DNA of 17,099 bases from Elusimicrobia bacterium UBA5214 (GCA_002412545.1 DHVG01000008.1:1-17099), one strand, 5' to 3'; shown: positions 1 through 7,547, numbered from the stretch's first letter. The notes: generated from the sequence alone by a model not told the origin. Program-made: numbers and translations.

Positions 1-3000
1 GTATTTAAACCATTATCCGTCCAGCCAACCGTATTCGTGCCACCTTGCGTTGTCCCAATCGCATACGAGTACTTTAAAAGACCACTCTCATTATCCGTTG
101 CACTATCCCAGTTCGCTTTTAAATAAGTTGTTGCGGTTGAATATGCTATATCACTACCACTACCATCACGCACATTAGCAATCTGACTGGGTGTAGTGGA
201 ATCAATTAAGACACCATCAGAATTTTTTACTGCTGATTCATAACCGACATTATCCTCTGCTTTAACGGCAAAATAGTAGGTTGTCCCGGTATTCAAAGAT
301 AAACCGGAAGTAGTCGTACTTAAATTCAAACCATTATCGGTCCAATCTCTCACCTCGTTCCCACCGGGTGTAATTCCAATTCTATACAAATATCTTTTCA
401 CTCCGCTGGCAGAATCATCTGACCCTGTCCAATTTGCACTTAGATAAGTGGTAGCGGTAGAATAATCAACATCGCTACCTGTACCATCATTAAGCGTAGC
501 GATATTTGTTGGGGGAGCAGTATCAATAATAATTGTGCGGTCACCGCTGTCACCGGAAGAGAAAAGATTATTATTAGAATTACCGGTAGAAACTCGCAAT
601 CTAAATTGAGCATTATCCTGTGCTCCCGAGGCAACACTTTTTACATCTATAGTAATAATATAGGTAGAAGTACCGGGGGCAAGTGGGGAAACTAAACTTA
701 AACTGGTGAAAGTTGCTGAACCGACATCGTAATTGAAACTCGCTCCAGCACTGACTAACCCATCAGCACTATCCCAGGCATTCTGCACATTGCCACTATC
801 TAACCAGATTTTAAATGGTGTCTCAAGATTCTGTGAGAGATTACCACCTAATTCATTAAGTAAAACTATTTTATTGATTGTATCGGCAGCACTGGAAGAT
901 GACTTAAAGATAGCTACCTGAACGGTCTGTGAACCTGCCGGAACATAAAAATTACCTGCTTCACCACCAGCAAATGTCCCATCAAAAACTGTGGTCTGTG
1001 CCGGTGGCGGTACGGGGAGGGTAGTTGTGCTACCAAGCACTATCCAGTCAGTAGGAATACTACTCTGTTGGTTTATCGCTTTTACTCTCAACCAATACTC
1101 GGTATCCGCAGTAAGAGCAGTGAACACTGCGAAAGTATTTTTTGTATCCGAAGAAGTCAGTGTCCCGGTGAAATTACTTGCGGTTGACCTTTCACATTTG
1201 TAATCAGTTCCAGAAGGGTTACCATTAGGTAACCAGTTTGCTTGAATTTGTGTTTGAGTAACATTACTGAAATCCTGAACAACGGGTAGAGCAGCTAATG
1301 TTGCGGTAGAAGCAACAATCGTGCTCGTTGAGCCAAAATTTTCCCAGTTTTTAGCAATCACTCTACCATAGTAAACCGTATTGGTGCTTAAATTAATAAT
1401 CGTCGCCGGTGACCCTGATTTTGTTGTCTCCGAATAACCATCCATACTACTGAAATTACTATTTACTGAAACTTCGGCACGGTAAATTGTATCACTCGGG
1501 TTACCTTCACCGACACCGGTCTCCCAACTTATCTGCACACTGGTAGTACTAAAGGTTGTCCCCCAAGCAACAGCGGAAGGTGGATTGCATAAGGTTGGTT
1601 TCCCAATACCACCACTTACGGTTGTGGTAGCGGCAACATTTTCCCAGTTTAAGGCAAGAACACGTCCGTAATAAGTAGTATTTGGTAATAACCCGGTAAT
1701 TGTTGCGGTTCCGAGTCCCTTTGTTACCGGAGTTGAAGAAATTGACCCGCTAAAATCACTTGCGGTAGAAACCTGAGCACTGTAGGTGGTATTACTCGGG
1801 TTACCATCACTTGTTCCCCAATTTACCGTAATACTACTAATGAACGGTGTTCCCCAAGTTACATTTACCGGTGCTTCACACCAGGTTACTTTAGTTGTTG
1901 TTGAAGACCAGACCGAAGTATTATTAACACTATCTCTTGCTTGAATTCTAAACCAGTAAGTAGTATTTGGACTTAAATTACTCCAGACCGTTCCCGTGGA
2001 AGCCCAGCCGGAAGGGGGGTCAGTCCAAGTAGCAAAATTATCGGTTGAACGCTGGATATAATAAGGTTGAGAAGGCGCCGGGCTACCCGGAGTGAAAGTC
2101 GCTGTGCCGGTAGTAACAATCTGGCTATAAGATTCAACAAGCGGTGTCCCACCGGCAAATAGTACCCCGCTCGGTGGAGCAGTATCAATAATGAATGAAA
2201 AATCGGTAGTATCTTTAGCAAGGAGAGCGTTAGCTAAAGAAGTAGCGGTAGAGATATAAAGTCCGAAACTTGCACCGTTAATTGCGGGAGATTTTACATC
2301 TACGACTAAGATGTATGTACTCGTTGCATCTTTAGGTGAACCGAGTATAAGTCCAGTATCAAAAACAGCACTTGAAGTAAAAATTTTTGTATTGTCAATT
2401 GAGCCACCACTCACCACGGTATCTCCGGCATTGTAAGAATTACTTCCATCATTATCACGATAAATATACATTGCCGAAAGATTATCTTTTAGATTAGTTC
2501 CGCTATCAATTCGTTCTACAGTAATCCAAGTAATCGTATCCACGCTTACCGTAGATGAAGTTTTGAAAATTCCTGCCTGGATACCAGTCGCTCCAGCGGA
2601 AGAATAATAAACTGCTCCTTCCGCAGGTGTTCCGGAAAGTGTCCCATCAGAAACTGTAGTCTGCCCCACCGCAGCAGTAACATCTAATATCACATCATCC
2701 CACCATATATATATACCCGCCCCATTACTATTACCGGTTTTACCCTCAAATCTTAATCTTATGTCATAATTACCCGTTGCAGAAAAGTAACTGCTTACAT
2801 CAAGGCTTGATACACTGGCTGGCGTGAAAGTTAATGATGGCGTGATTGCCTGTTGCCAGATTGTTGTCGGTGATGCCCAACCACCACCTGACGTCTGGAT
2901 GTCAACATATAGCGTCCCTTGCGCCGCTGCGATACCGACACTGTACTGAAATCCATACCATAAATTCAAATTAACCGTAGAACCACCAGTAATTGAACCT

Positions 3001-3323
3001 ACACTTTGCGCATTGTACCATCCAACAGAAATTCCCTTTCCCGTTGCCGAGGTACCTTTAAGACTCTGTACACCACCGTTCTTCTGGTCAGTTGCCTTAG
3101 CACTTGAGTTCACACCAGTAATATTACTATGAGGCCAGTTGATAATACCTGCCAGCTCCATGTCTCCGTCGGTTATTACCGTAGCAGCCCCTGCCGGCGT
3201 AACATTCGCCAGAAGAAAAACTAAGATTACAATAAAAGTAAACAGAGGACGACCACTATCTTTTATCGCTGAAATCATTGAAAATAAAAACTTACGAATA
3301 TTTTTACTCATTGATGAAAACAT
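1..3323 (-). CDS. Giant FN3-repeat surface protein, N-terminal part (3' end outside window)
   Basis: An open minus-strand frame runs from ATG at 3323 to the window edge with no stop (about 1107 residues visible). Residues about 22-47 are a hydrophobic export signal ending in LANVTPAGA. Residues about 50-215 look like a jelly-roll carbohydrate-binding-type domain (ITDGDMELAG ... WWDDVILDV). An unrecognised domain of roughly 165 residues follows (TTVSDGT ... IIDTAPP) and recurs near residues 777-940 (TTVFDGT ... IIIDTAPP). Four FN3 domains lie between the copies (for example PNTTYWFRIQARD, PNTTYYGRVLALNWEN), and one and a half more (YSTATTYL.ANW, GWTDNGLN) reach the edge. No clear Shine-Dalgarno is seen; ATGs at 3311 and 3278 are in-frame alternatives. 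It is probably an exported surface or adhesion protein; FN3 architecture alone does not give a substrate. The gene starts 30 bp after a MITE-like element that separates it from the anti-sigma gene. Confidence 0.9.
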   Translation of the reverse strand, partial: MFSSMSKNIRKFLFSMISAIKDSGRPLFTFIVILVFLLANVTPAGAATVITDGDMELAGIINWPHSNITGVNSSAKATDQKNGGVQSLKGTSATGKGISVGWYNAQSVGSITGGSTVNLNLWYGFQYSVGIAAAQGTLYVDIQTSGGGWASPTTIWQQAITPSLTFTPASVSSLDVSSYFSATGNYDIRLRFEGKTGNSNGAGIYIWWDDVILDVTAAVGQTTVSDGTLSGTPAEGAVYYSSAGATGIQAGIFKTSSTVSVDTITWITVERIDSGTNLKDNLSAMYIYRDNDGSNSYNAGDTVVSGGSIDNTKIFTSSAVFDTGLILGSPKDATSTYILVVDVKSPAINGASFGLYISTATSLANALLAKDTTDFSFIIDTAPPSGVLFAGGTPLVESYSQIVTTGTATFTPGSPAPSQPYYIQRSTDNFATWTDPPSGWASTGTVWSNLSPNTTYWFRIQARDSVNNTSVWSSTTTKVTWCEAPVNVTWGTPFISSITVNWGTSDGNPSNTTYSAQVSTASDFSGSISSTPVTKGLGTATITGLLPNTTYYGRVLALNWENVAATTTVSGGIGKPTLCNPPSAVAWGTTFSTTSVQISWETGVGEGNPSDTIYRAEVSVNSNFSSMDGYSETTKSGSPATIINLSTNTVYYGRVIAKNWENFGSTSTIVASTATLAALPVVQDFSNVTQTQIQANWLPNGNPSGTDYKCERSTASNFTGTLTSSDTKNTFAVFTALTADTEYWLRVKAINQQSSIPTDWIVLGSTTTLPVPPPAQTTVFDGTFAGGEAGNFYVPAGSQTVQVAIFKSSSSAADTINKIVLLNELGGNLSQNLETPFKIWLDSGNVQNAWDSADGLVSAGASFNYDVGSATFTSLSLVSPLAPGTSTYIITIDVKSVASGAQDNAQFRLRVSTGNSNNNLFSSGDSGDRTIIIDTAPPTNIATLNDGTGSDVDYSTATTYLSANWTGSDDSASGVKRYLYRIGITPGGNEVRDWTDNGLNLSTTTSGLSLNTGTTYYFAVKAEDNVGYESAVKNSDGVLIDSTTPSQIANVRDGSGSDIAYSTATTYLKANWDSATDNESGLLKYSYAIGTTQGGTNTVGWTDNGLN

Positions 3324-3353
3324 TTTATCTATAAATAAATCTAAATAAATCGT

Positions 3354-3515
3354 AAAATGGGGACGGAGGTAATTTTCACAAGCGGGCACTTCTTGATTTT
3401 TTTACCTTTTGCTCTCAAGATAACTTCGGTAAATGTTTCACCCATTTTTTTAATTCTCTCTGACTATTTCCTCACCGGGTCATCTAACCCAAAAAATTAC
3501 CTCCGTCCCCATTTT
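3354..3515. mobile_element. MITE-like element with 23-bp perfect inverted ends
   Basis: A perfect 23-bp inverted repeat (core TGGGGACGGAGGTAATTTT) lies at 3354-3376 and, reversed, at 3493-3515, enclosing 116 bp. The interior has no intact gene. It holds the only sequence between the anti-sigma stop codon and the next gene's leader. The right end shares its last base with the TAA stop of the anti-sigma gene. Its size and perfect ends fit a non-autonomous mobile element or a REP/RAYT-type repeat; no transposase is present here. As RNA it could fold into one long stem, so it might also affect mRNA processing or readthrough between the two genes. Confidence 0.75.
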
Positions 3516-5356
3516 TAGAGACTTACTTTGAGTAATCGGCCGGATTTATCCGGGAACCAGAGATTTTTACCGTCAAAACTTGCCGAACTGATATTTCTTA
3601 TTTCACCGCGTGTATAAGCGATATAGTTACCGGTATAAGGATTAACCTGCAATATTTTTGTCGGCTCACTGGCAACACTGAACCAGAGATAGCGCTGAGC
3701 GAATGTCCCGGCAGTAATGATATTTTCACCTTCTTTTAAACTGTAAGCAACATAATTACCGTCATCAGGATTAACTTTTACCAGTTTACCCGGTTTCGTC
3801 TCTAAACCAAACCATACATTCTTGCCGTCATACACGCCGGTCTTAATATAATTTTCACCTTCCTTAAGTGTATAGGCAAGACAACTGCCATCCGCTGGAT
3901 TAACTTTCAAATATTTTGCCGGGGCAGTATAGAGTCCAAACCAAACATTTTTACCATCATAAAGAGCAAAAGATGGGTTATCTTCACCTTCTTTACAAGT
4001 ATAAATTTGATAACTTAAATCATCCGGATTAATTCTAACCAATTTTGCCGGTTTTGTCCAGAGACCGAACCATAAATATTTACCATCAAAAGTTACCGCA
4101 TTACGGACTCCACCGCTACCATCAGCAAAAACACTCTCTTCTAAAAGATAACTTTTATAACTACCATCCTCGGGATTAATCTTAAGTATCTTCAAAGGCA
4201 CACTATCTAAACCTACCCAGAGCGAACCATTAGCATAGACCATACTGGTCGCATTATCATCACCAGTTGCACAAGTGTAAATCGTATAATTCCCGGAAGA
4301 ATTAATTTTAACAATTTTTGCCGGTGAAGAGAATAAACCCAGCCAGAGATAACTACCGTTATAAAGTGAAGTATAGATTTGTTCTTCCGGTGCAGGAAGT
4401 CCGACTTGTGGTGCAGGTAAAAAAGATAAAGTCGTAAAACTTGCTTCCCGGGTTAAAGTAGTGGGAAAAATATTTTCTACTTGTGGTTTAACTTCGGTAA
4501 GAAAACTTAATGTTTTTGGTTTGACAATTTCAACCTTTGGTGCAGTTACCTCTTTCGGTGTAACTTCTTCTTTTGGGATTGATACTACCGTTGTTTCTTC
4601 CTTCTTCTCTGCGGTCACCTCAGGTTTACCCCGTGAGATAGTAGTGTCTATCTCTTGGGGTTTAGTGGTTATCTTCGGTACGGGCACAACTGGCGGAGTA
4701 ACTATCGCTGGTGGAGGAACCGGTTTTACCACTTTCAATTCTTTTTGTGGAGTGTAAAAGCGTATAATTAAAAAGATAAGTCCAGCCACTGCCCCGGTGA
4801 ACACTGCCCAGCGAGGCAGGGAAGGCTTCACCCTGCACTTCGTCCTGAGGGACTCAGTGTCCGAAGGAAAGGGTTCAGCCCTGAAGGGAAGGAGGTTTTC
4901 CCAAACATTTCTTCTCTCGGTATACACCGTTCTTTTGTATACCTCGGGAAGGAGGTTTTCAATTCGCTCCGGCAGGTCCACACTGGCAGTAGGCACAGGT
5001 ATTTCTTTAAGCAAAGAATTTAATGTCTGCAAGTCAGCAAATTCACTAAAACATTGAGCACATACTTTAAGATGTTTTTCTACGGTTTCCTTTTCTTGAA
5101 AGTTAAGTTCACCATCAAAATATAGGGATAATCGTTCCCTCACTTCCGGACAAAGAGTAAGATGAGAAAAATCAACTCTTGCCTGCGGAACCGGTATTTC
5201 TTTTATCAAAGAACTTATCTCACTTAGTTCGGCAAGTTGTTCTGCACAATTTTTACATTTCTTGAGATGTTTTCCAACTTCTTGTTTTTCATTTATAGAA
5301 AGTGCATCATCAAGATATAAATTTAATTTTCTTTTTATTTCTTTACAGGTCATCAT
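3515..5356 (-). CDS. Membrane anti-sigma factor: tandem zf-HC2 domains + extracytoplasmic beta-propeller
   Basis: 613 residues. Two zinc-binding anti-sigma (zf-HC2) modules lie in tandem: C4 with H30-x3-C34-x2-C37, and C69 with H95-x3-C99-x2-C102. Each is followed by an almost identical tail (SLIKEIPVP / SLLKEIPVP), so the module was duplicated. A membrane helix spans about 183-201, then a Pro/Val/Lys-rich linker of about 140 residues. About residue 345 to the end carries seven repeats of roughly 42 residues with the signature YDGKNVWFGL..PAK..KVNP..G, best read as a seven-bladed propeller outside the membrane. It directly follows the ECF sigma gene, so it is the likely cognate inhibitor, with the zinc modules binding sigma in the cytoplasm and the propeller sensing outside. 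The frame is open back to ATG 5371, but AGGA lies 5 bases before ATG 5356, whereas 5371 abuts a palindromic repeat; 5356 is preferred. Ligand unknown. Confidence 0.9.
   Translation of the reverse strand: MMTCKEIKRKLNLYLDDALSINEKQEVGKHLKKCKNCAEQLAELSEISSLIKEIPVPQARVDFSHLTLCPEVRERLSLYFDGELNFQEKETVEKHLKVCAQCFSEFADLQTLNSLLKEIPVPTASVDLPERIENLLPEVYKRTVYTERRNVWENLLPFRAEPFPSDTESLRTKCRVKPSLPRWAVFTGAVAGLIFLIIRFYTPQKELKVVKPVPPPAIVTPPVVPVPKITTKPQEIDTTISRGKPEVTAEKKEETTVVSIPKEEVTPKEVTAPKVEIVKPKTLSFLTEVKPQVENIFPTTLTREASFTTLSFLPAPQVGLPAPEEQIYTSLYNGSYLWLGLFSSPAKIVKINSSGNYTIYTCATGDDNATSMVYANGSLWVGLDSVPLKILKINPEDGSYKSYLLEESVFADGSGGVRNAVTFDGKYLWFGLWTKPAKLVRINPDDLSYQIYTCKEGEDNPSFALYDGKNVWFGLYTAPAKYLKVNPADGSCLAYTLKEGENYIKTGVYDGKNVWFGLETKPGKLVKVNPDDGNYVAYSLKEGENIITAGTFAQRYLWFSVASEPTKILQVNPYTGNYIAYTRGEIRNISSASFDGKNLWFPDKSGRLLKVSL
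4815..4960. repeat. Repeat-derived block inside the anti-sigma coding sequence
   Basis: This stretch encodes residues about 133-181 of the anti-sigma factor, between the zinc modules and the membrane helix. It contains palindromic CCCTTC/GGGTTCA-type repeat units and a quasi-palindrome (GGACTCAGTGTCC), a 15-bp direct repeat GGGAAGGAGGTTTTC at 4886-4900 and 4946-4960 (60 bp apart, encoding ENLLP twice), and a 7-bp inverted pair GGTATAC/GTATACC. It looks less AT-rich than its surroundings and resembles the intergenic palindromes in this window, so it probably arose by repeat insertion that kept the frame. Confidence 0.55.
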
Positions 5357-5373
5357 TCGATTCCTCATCATAA

Positions 5374-5406
5374 CCCTTCAAGGCAAACCCTGAACCTGCC
5401 GAAGGG
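5374..5406. repeat. REP-like palindromic repeat between sigma and anti-sigma genes
   Basis: It contains the imperfect palindrome core AACCCTGAACCTGCCGAAGG with a second CCCTTC arm at its left end, a pattern seen as dispersed intergenic palindromes in many bacteria. On the minus strand it begins 3 bases after the sigma stop codon and ends shortly before the anti-sigma start. It could form an mRNA hairpin that tunes the sigma to anti-sigma ratio. Confidence 0.55.
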
Positions 5407-5409
5407 TCA

Positions 5410-6009
5410 TTATTTTTTCACCAGTTTATAATCTCTTAAGCGCTGTAATACTTCTAAGCGTAATTCGTCACGGGCACGGGATAACCGTGACTGCACCGTT
5501 CCTAAAGGACAATCAATAATTTCGGCAATTTCAGTATAACTTTTCCCTTCAATATCACGCAAAATAATTACTGCTTTATAAAGAGGATGTATTTTTTCTA
5601 AACATTCCTGAATCATTTCAATTTTCGTTTTTTTATCTACCACTTCATCCAGTGAAGGTAAAGAGTCGGGTAATTCACGAGATTGTTCTTCCCCACTTTG
5701 TTCACTTTCGTTAAGTGAAAAGGTAATTCTTCCTTGACGATTTTGTTCTTTAAGTTTATTTTTCCAAAGATTAACCGTAATCCGGTAAAGCCAGGTAGAA
5801 AATGCTGACCTTGATTCAAATTTTTTTATTCCCCGATATACTTGAATAAAAACTTCCTGGCACAAATCCTCGGCATCAGCAACATTATTAATTAAACGAA
5901 AAGCAAAAGAATACACCGTCTGGCTATACCTCCGAATTAAATTATTGAACGCCTCACGGTTACCTTTTCTGCTCTCTTCAATAAGGAAAGAATCATCCCT
6001 TTCGTTCAC
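5410..6009 (-). CDS. ECF-type RNA polymerase sigma factor (sigma70 family, group 4)
   Basis: 199 residues, typical ECF length. Region 2 spans about residues 18-90 with the classic core DAEDLCQEVFIQVYRGIKKF followed by STWLYRITVN. A charged linker of about 35 residues leads to region 4 (about 130-185), a helix-turn-helix with ILRDIEGKSYTEIAEII and LGTVQSRLSRARDELR. The start codon is GTG at 6009, supported by GGAG six bases upstream. It should direct RNA polymerase to a small regulon and be held inactive by the anti-sigma factor encoded next. A sigma70-like promoter lies about 55-85 bases upstream, so basal transcription need not depend on the ECF itself. The location just downstream of four cytochrome genes suggests, but does not prove, that envelope or redox genes are targets. 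Confidence 0.95.
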   Translation of the reverse strand: MNERDDSFLIEESRKGNREAFNNLIRRYSQTVYSFAFRLINNVADAEDLCQEVFIQVYRGIKKFESRSAFSTWLYRITVNLWKNKLKEQNRQGRITFSLNESEQSGEEQSRELPDSLPSLDEVVDKKTKIEMIQECLEKIHPLYKAVIILRDIEGKSYTEIAEIIDCPLGTVQSRLSRARDELRLEVLQRLRDYKLVKK

Positions 6010-6064
6010 CTTCTACTCCATTAGACAAATGAAGAAAAAAATTGTTCCTCAAAAGAATAAATAA

Positions 6065-6093
6065 ATTTTACATTTTGTCAGTTAGAAAGTCAA
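6065..6093 (-). promoter_or_regulatory. sigma70-type promoter of the sigma/anti-sigma operon
   Basis: Reading the minus strand, -35 TTGACT (6093-6088), a 17-bp spacer, and -10 TAAAAT (6070-6065). It lies in the gap between the last cytochrome gene and the GTG start of the ECF sigma gene, leaving a leader of about 50 bases. Confidence 0.7.
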
Positions 6094-6113
6094 ATAGAAT
6101 GGAGTAGGAATAG

Positions 6114-6134
6114 GTGGTTAGTGGTTAGTGGTTA
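6114..6134. repeat. Heptanucleotide tandem repeat (GTGGTTA)x3
   Basis: Three perfect copies of a 7-bp unit begin six bases after the TAG stop of the 5-heme cytochrome gene and lie between that stop and the sigma-operon promoter. Related TAACCAC-like stretches occur inside the FN3 gene near 15450-15490 and 15640-15660. The 7-bp unit length matches the RAGTAGN heptamers elsewhere in the window. Confidence 0.8.
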
Positions 6135-6140
6135 GGGAAA

Positions 6141-6788
6141 CTACTTAGCGTGGATAGTATGGCAGGAAGAACAACCGACATAGTTACTACCGATTGTTTT
6201 CACCGGATGATTACATTTTTTCGCCGTGTAGGTTCGTGCAGTAGTCGTGCTCATTTGAAAATCGTAAGTATGACAATCGGCACATAATTTTTCATCTCTT
6301 TCTTTCTCATTACGGATAAACAATGCGGTCTTAGAATTATGGCAACTGGAACAGGCAATTCTATATTTTCCTTGCGTATCCTTGAACCATTTAGCCCCGG
6401 TACCGTATGGGTACCATTTTGTAAATGTTTGCTCTCCCAATGACCCTTTTATTATTGTCACCTGTTCCGATGCTTGGCTGACCGTAGCAACATCAACCTG
6501 AAAAGCAAGAGCATCCCAGCGATGACTTTTCCCATAGACACCACCGGAAGTAATCGTCGCCTGGTCCACTGAATAGAGGGCTAAATTACTTGCCGTTGCT
6601 CCACCAGTATGACAACTTAAACAAAGGTTGACATTCCCTTCCGCAGTCCTAATTCCCATCGGGTAGGCAGTATGACAATCATTACAGGTTAAAACATTTT
6701 TATGCGAACCGACATAGGTATATCCGCTAAACGGGTAAAAGACGATGAACATTGAAAAAATAAATAACCACAAAATTCTAAATCTCAT
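6141..6788 (-). CDS. Pentaheme c-type cytochrome, exported
   Basis: 215 residues with five CXXCH heme-attachment motifs in order: CNDCH, CLSCH, CSSCH, CADCH, CSSCH. The N-terminus (MRFRILWLFIFSMFIVFYPFSG) is a signal peptide or anchor, so hemes are attached outside the cytoplasmic membrane. The frame is open to ATG 6824, but a strong promoter covers that codon and its predicted transcription start lies downstream of it, so ATG 6788 is the real start, with a very short leader containing GGTGAAG. Motif 1-2 spacing and flanks (HKNVLTCNDCHT ... LCLSCHTGG) resemble bacterial extracellular/periplasmic multiheme cytochromes of the cytochrome c3/doubled-CXXCH type. It probably carries electrons with the three upstream cytochromes; the donor and acceptor cannot be read from the sequence. 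Confidence 0.9.
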   Translation of the reverse strand: MRFRILWLFIFSMFIVFYPFSGYTYVGSHKNVLTCNDCHTAYPMGIRTAEGNVNLCLSCHTGGATASNLALYSVDQATITSGGVYGKSHRWDALAFQVDVATVSQASEQVTIIKGSLGEQTFTKWYPYGTGAKWFKDTQGKYRIACSSCHNSKTALFIRNEKERDEKLCADCHTYDFQMSTTTARTYTAKKCNHPVKTIGSNYVGCSSCHTIHAK

Positions 6789-6805
6789 TTTCTTCACCAA
6801 TTCAA

Positions 6806-6834
6806 AGTATATCCCTAATTCCATTTTTTGTCAA
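6806..6834 (-). promoter_or_regulatory. Near-consensus sigma70 promoter of the pentaheme cytochrome gene
   Basis: Minus strand: -35 TTGACA (6834-6829, perfect), 17-bp spacer, -10 TATACT (6811-6806). It lies immediately beside the inverted-repeat end of a 200-bp repeat element. It fixes the gene start, because the upstream in-frame ATG at 6824 sits inside the spacer. Confidence 0.8.
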
Positions 6835-7034
6835 CCCCGCACCTTTTGCAAATAAATCCAAAATTCAAAATACAAAATCCTAAACAAATTCAAACGTTCC
6901 AAAGATGTCATTGCGACCCACCGATTCGGCGGGGAAGCAATCCCGAGTCGAGATTCCTCGCGGAGTTTACCCCGCACTTTTTCAGAACCGAGATTGCTTC
7001 GCTGATACTCGCAATGACCTAAAAAGGTGCGGGG
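6835..7034. mobile_element. Composite repeat element with 13-bp inverted ends
   Basis: CCCCGCACCTTTT at 6835-6847 is repeated inverted at 7022-7034, bounding about 200 bp without a gene. Inside are an A-rich tandem stretch (AAATTCAAAAT-like units, 6853-6902) and a long imperfect palindrome of the dispersed ATTGCGA type: GTCATTGCGA 6907-6916 against TCGCAATGAC 7009-7018, with GAAGCAATC and GAGATTGCTTC inside. A third copy of the end motif (ACCCCGCACTTTTT) sits at 6969-6983. The flank 7035-7100 holds another partial repeat of the same style (GGTCATTCC / GTCATTGGGACCCC on the minus strand). No coding sequence is supported from 6835 to 7127. Confidence 0.65.
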
Positions 7035-7127
7035 CTCGGAATGACCTTTTAGGTCAGATTGCCACCCCCCCTGACTTTCGTCGGGGTCCCAATGACACCT
7101 TACTTAATCCGTTTGAATTAGTTTCTA

Positions 7128-7529
7128 TCATTTCAGATGACAACTGGTACATAAATCATTAGGGTCTTTCCGCAGTAGCCGGTAATGTTCAGTTTTACCG
7201 TGTGGCTCATGACAAGTAATACAGACAATTTTTCCTTCTTTTAGAGGTAAACTCTCAACTGTTGTTGTCGTCAGGTTATGCATCCCTTCTAAAGGATGCA
7301 AAACACCGGAAATTATTTCCTCGTGACAGCGGGCACAGGTCTCAATTATTGACCCCTTAAGTTCCGCGTATTCCTCTTTAGTATGACACTCAAAACAATG
7401 ATTTTGTTCCTGATGGGGATTAATTTTTTTTGCTTCTAAACCAGCACTACCCGATAAACCAAAAACAAGTAGCGAGTAGTAAGTAGCAAGTAGTAAATTA
7501 TTTATATTCGTGTTTATTCGTGTCTTCAT
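7128..7529 (-). CDS. Tetraheme c-type cytochrome with a repeat-derived signal peptide
   Basis: 133 residues with four CXXCH motifs: CFECH, CARCH, CITCH (followed by EPH) and CTSCH two residues before the C-terminus. The spacing and CHEPH pattern fit small tetraheme or doubled-CXXCH cytochromes. The first ~30 residues form an export signal (LLLATYYSLLVFGLSGSAG), but the DNA for residues 1-10 is the ATTCGTGTTT tandem repeat and that for about 12-21 is a heptamer repeat, so the targeting sequence appears to have been built from repeats. No Shine-Dalgarno or promoter is evident before ATG 7529, and a hairpin element lies between it and the preceding cytochrome gene, so it may depend on readthrough. 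A periplasmic electron carrier is the likely role. Confidence 0.88.
   Translation of the reverse strand: MKTRINTNINNLLLATYYSLLVFGLSGSAGLEAKKINPHQEQNHCFECHTKEEYAELKGSIIETCARCHEEIISGVLHPLEGMHNLTTTTVESLPLKEGKIVCITCHEPHGKTEHYRLLRKDPNDLCTSCHLK
7467..7494. repeat. RAGTAGN heptanucleotide repeat, 4 copies, in a signal-peptide coding region
   Basis: AAGTAGC, GAGTAGT, AAGTAGC, AAGTAGT in direct succession. It encodes (minus strand) LLATYYSLL, the hydrophobic core of the tetraheme cytochrome signal peptide. Since 7 is not a multiple of 3, gain or loss of one unit would shift the frame. Confidence 0.85.
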
Positions 7530-7547
7530 TCGTGTTAATTCGTGAAC
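7506..7547. repeat. ATTCGTGTTT-type 10-bp tandem repeat
   Basis: Four imperfect copies (ATTCGTGTTT, ATTCGTGTCT, ATTCGTGTTA, ATTCGTGAAC). On the minus strand (ACACGAAT units) it supplies the ATG and first residues MKTRINTNI of the tetraheme cytochrome gene. CACGAAT-type dispersed repeats are seen in other bacterial genomes. Confidence 0.75.

Noticed and set aside
3341..3445. Small 34-codon minus-strand ORF inside the MITE-like element
   Set aside because: It reads through the element's inverted end, has an in-frame stop just upstream and no ribosome-binding site; more likely a decayed fragment.
4461..5057. Plus-strand open frames of 98 and 86 codons opposite the anti-sigma gene
   Set aside because: They mirror the low-complexity Pro/Thr linker and repeat block of a well-supported gene and resemble no protein family.
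6789..6824. ATG at 6824 as the start of the pentaheme cytochrome
   Set aside because: It lies inside the spacer of a near-consensus promoter, and the next ATG (6788) begins a proper signal peptide.
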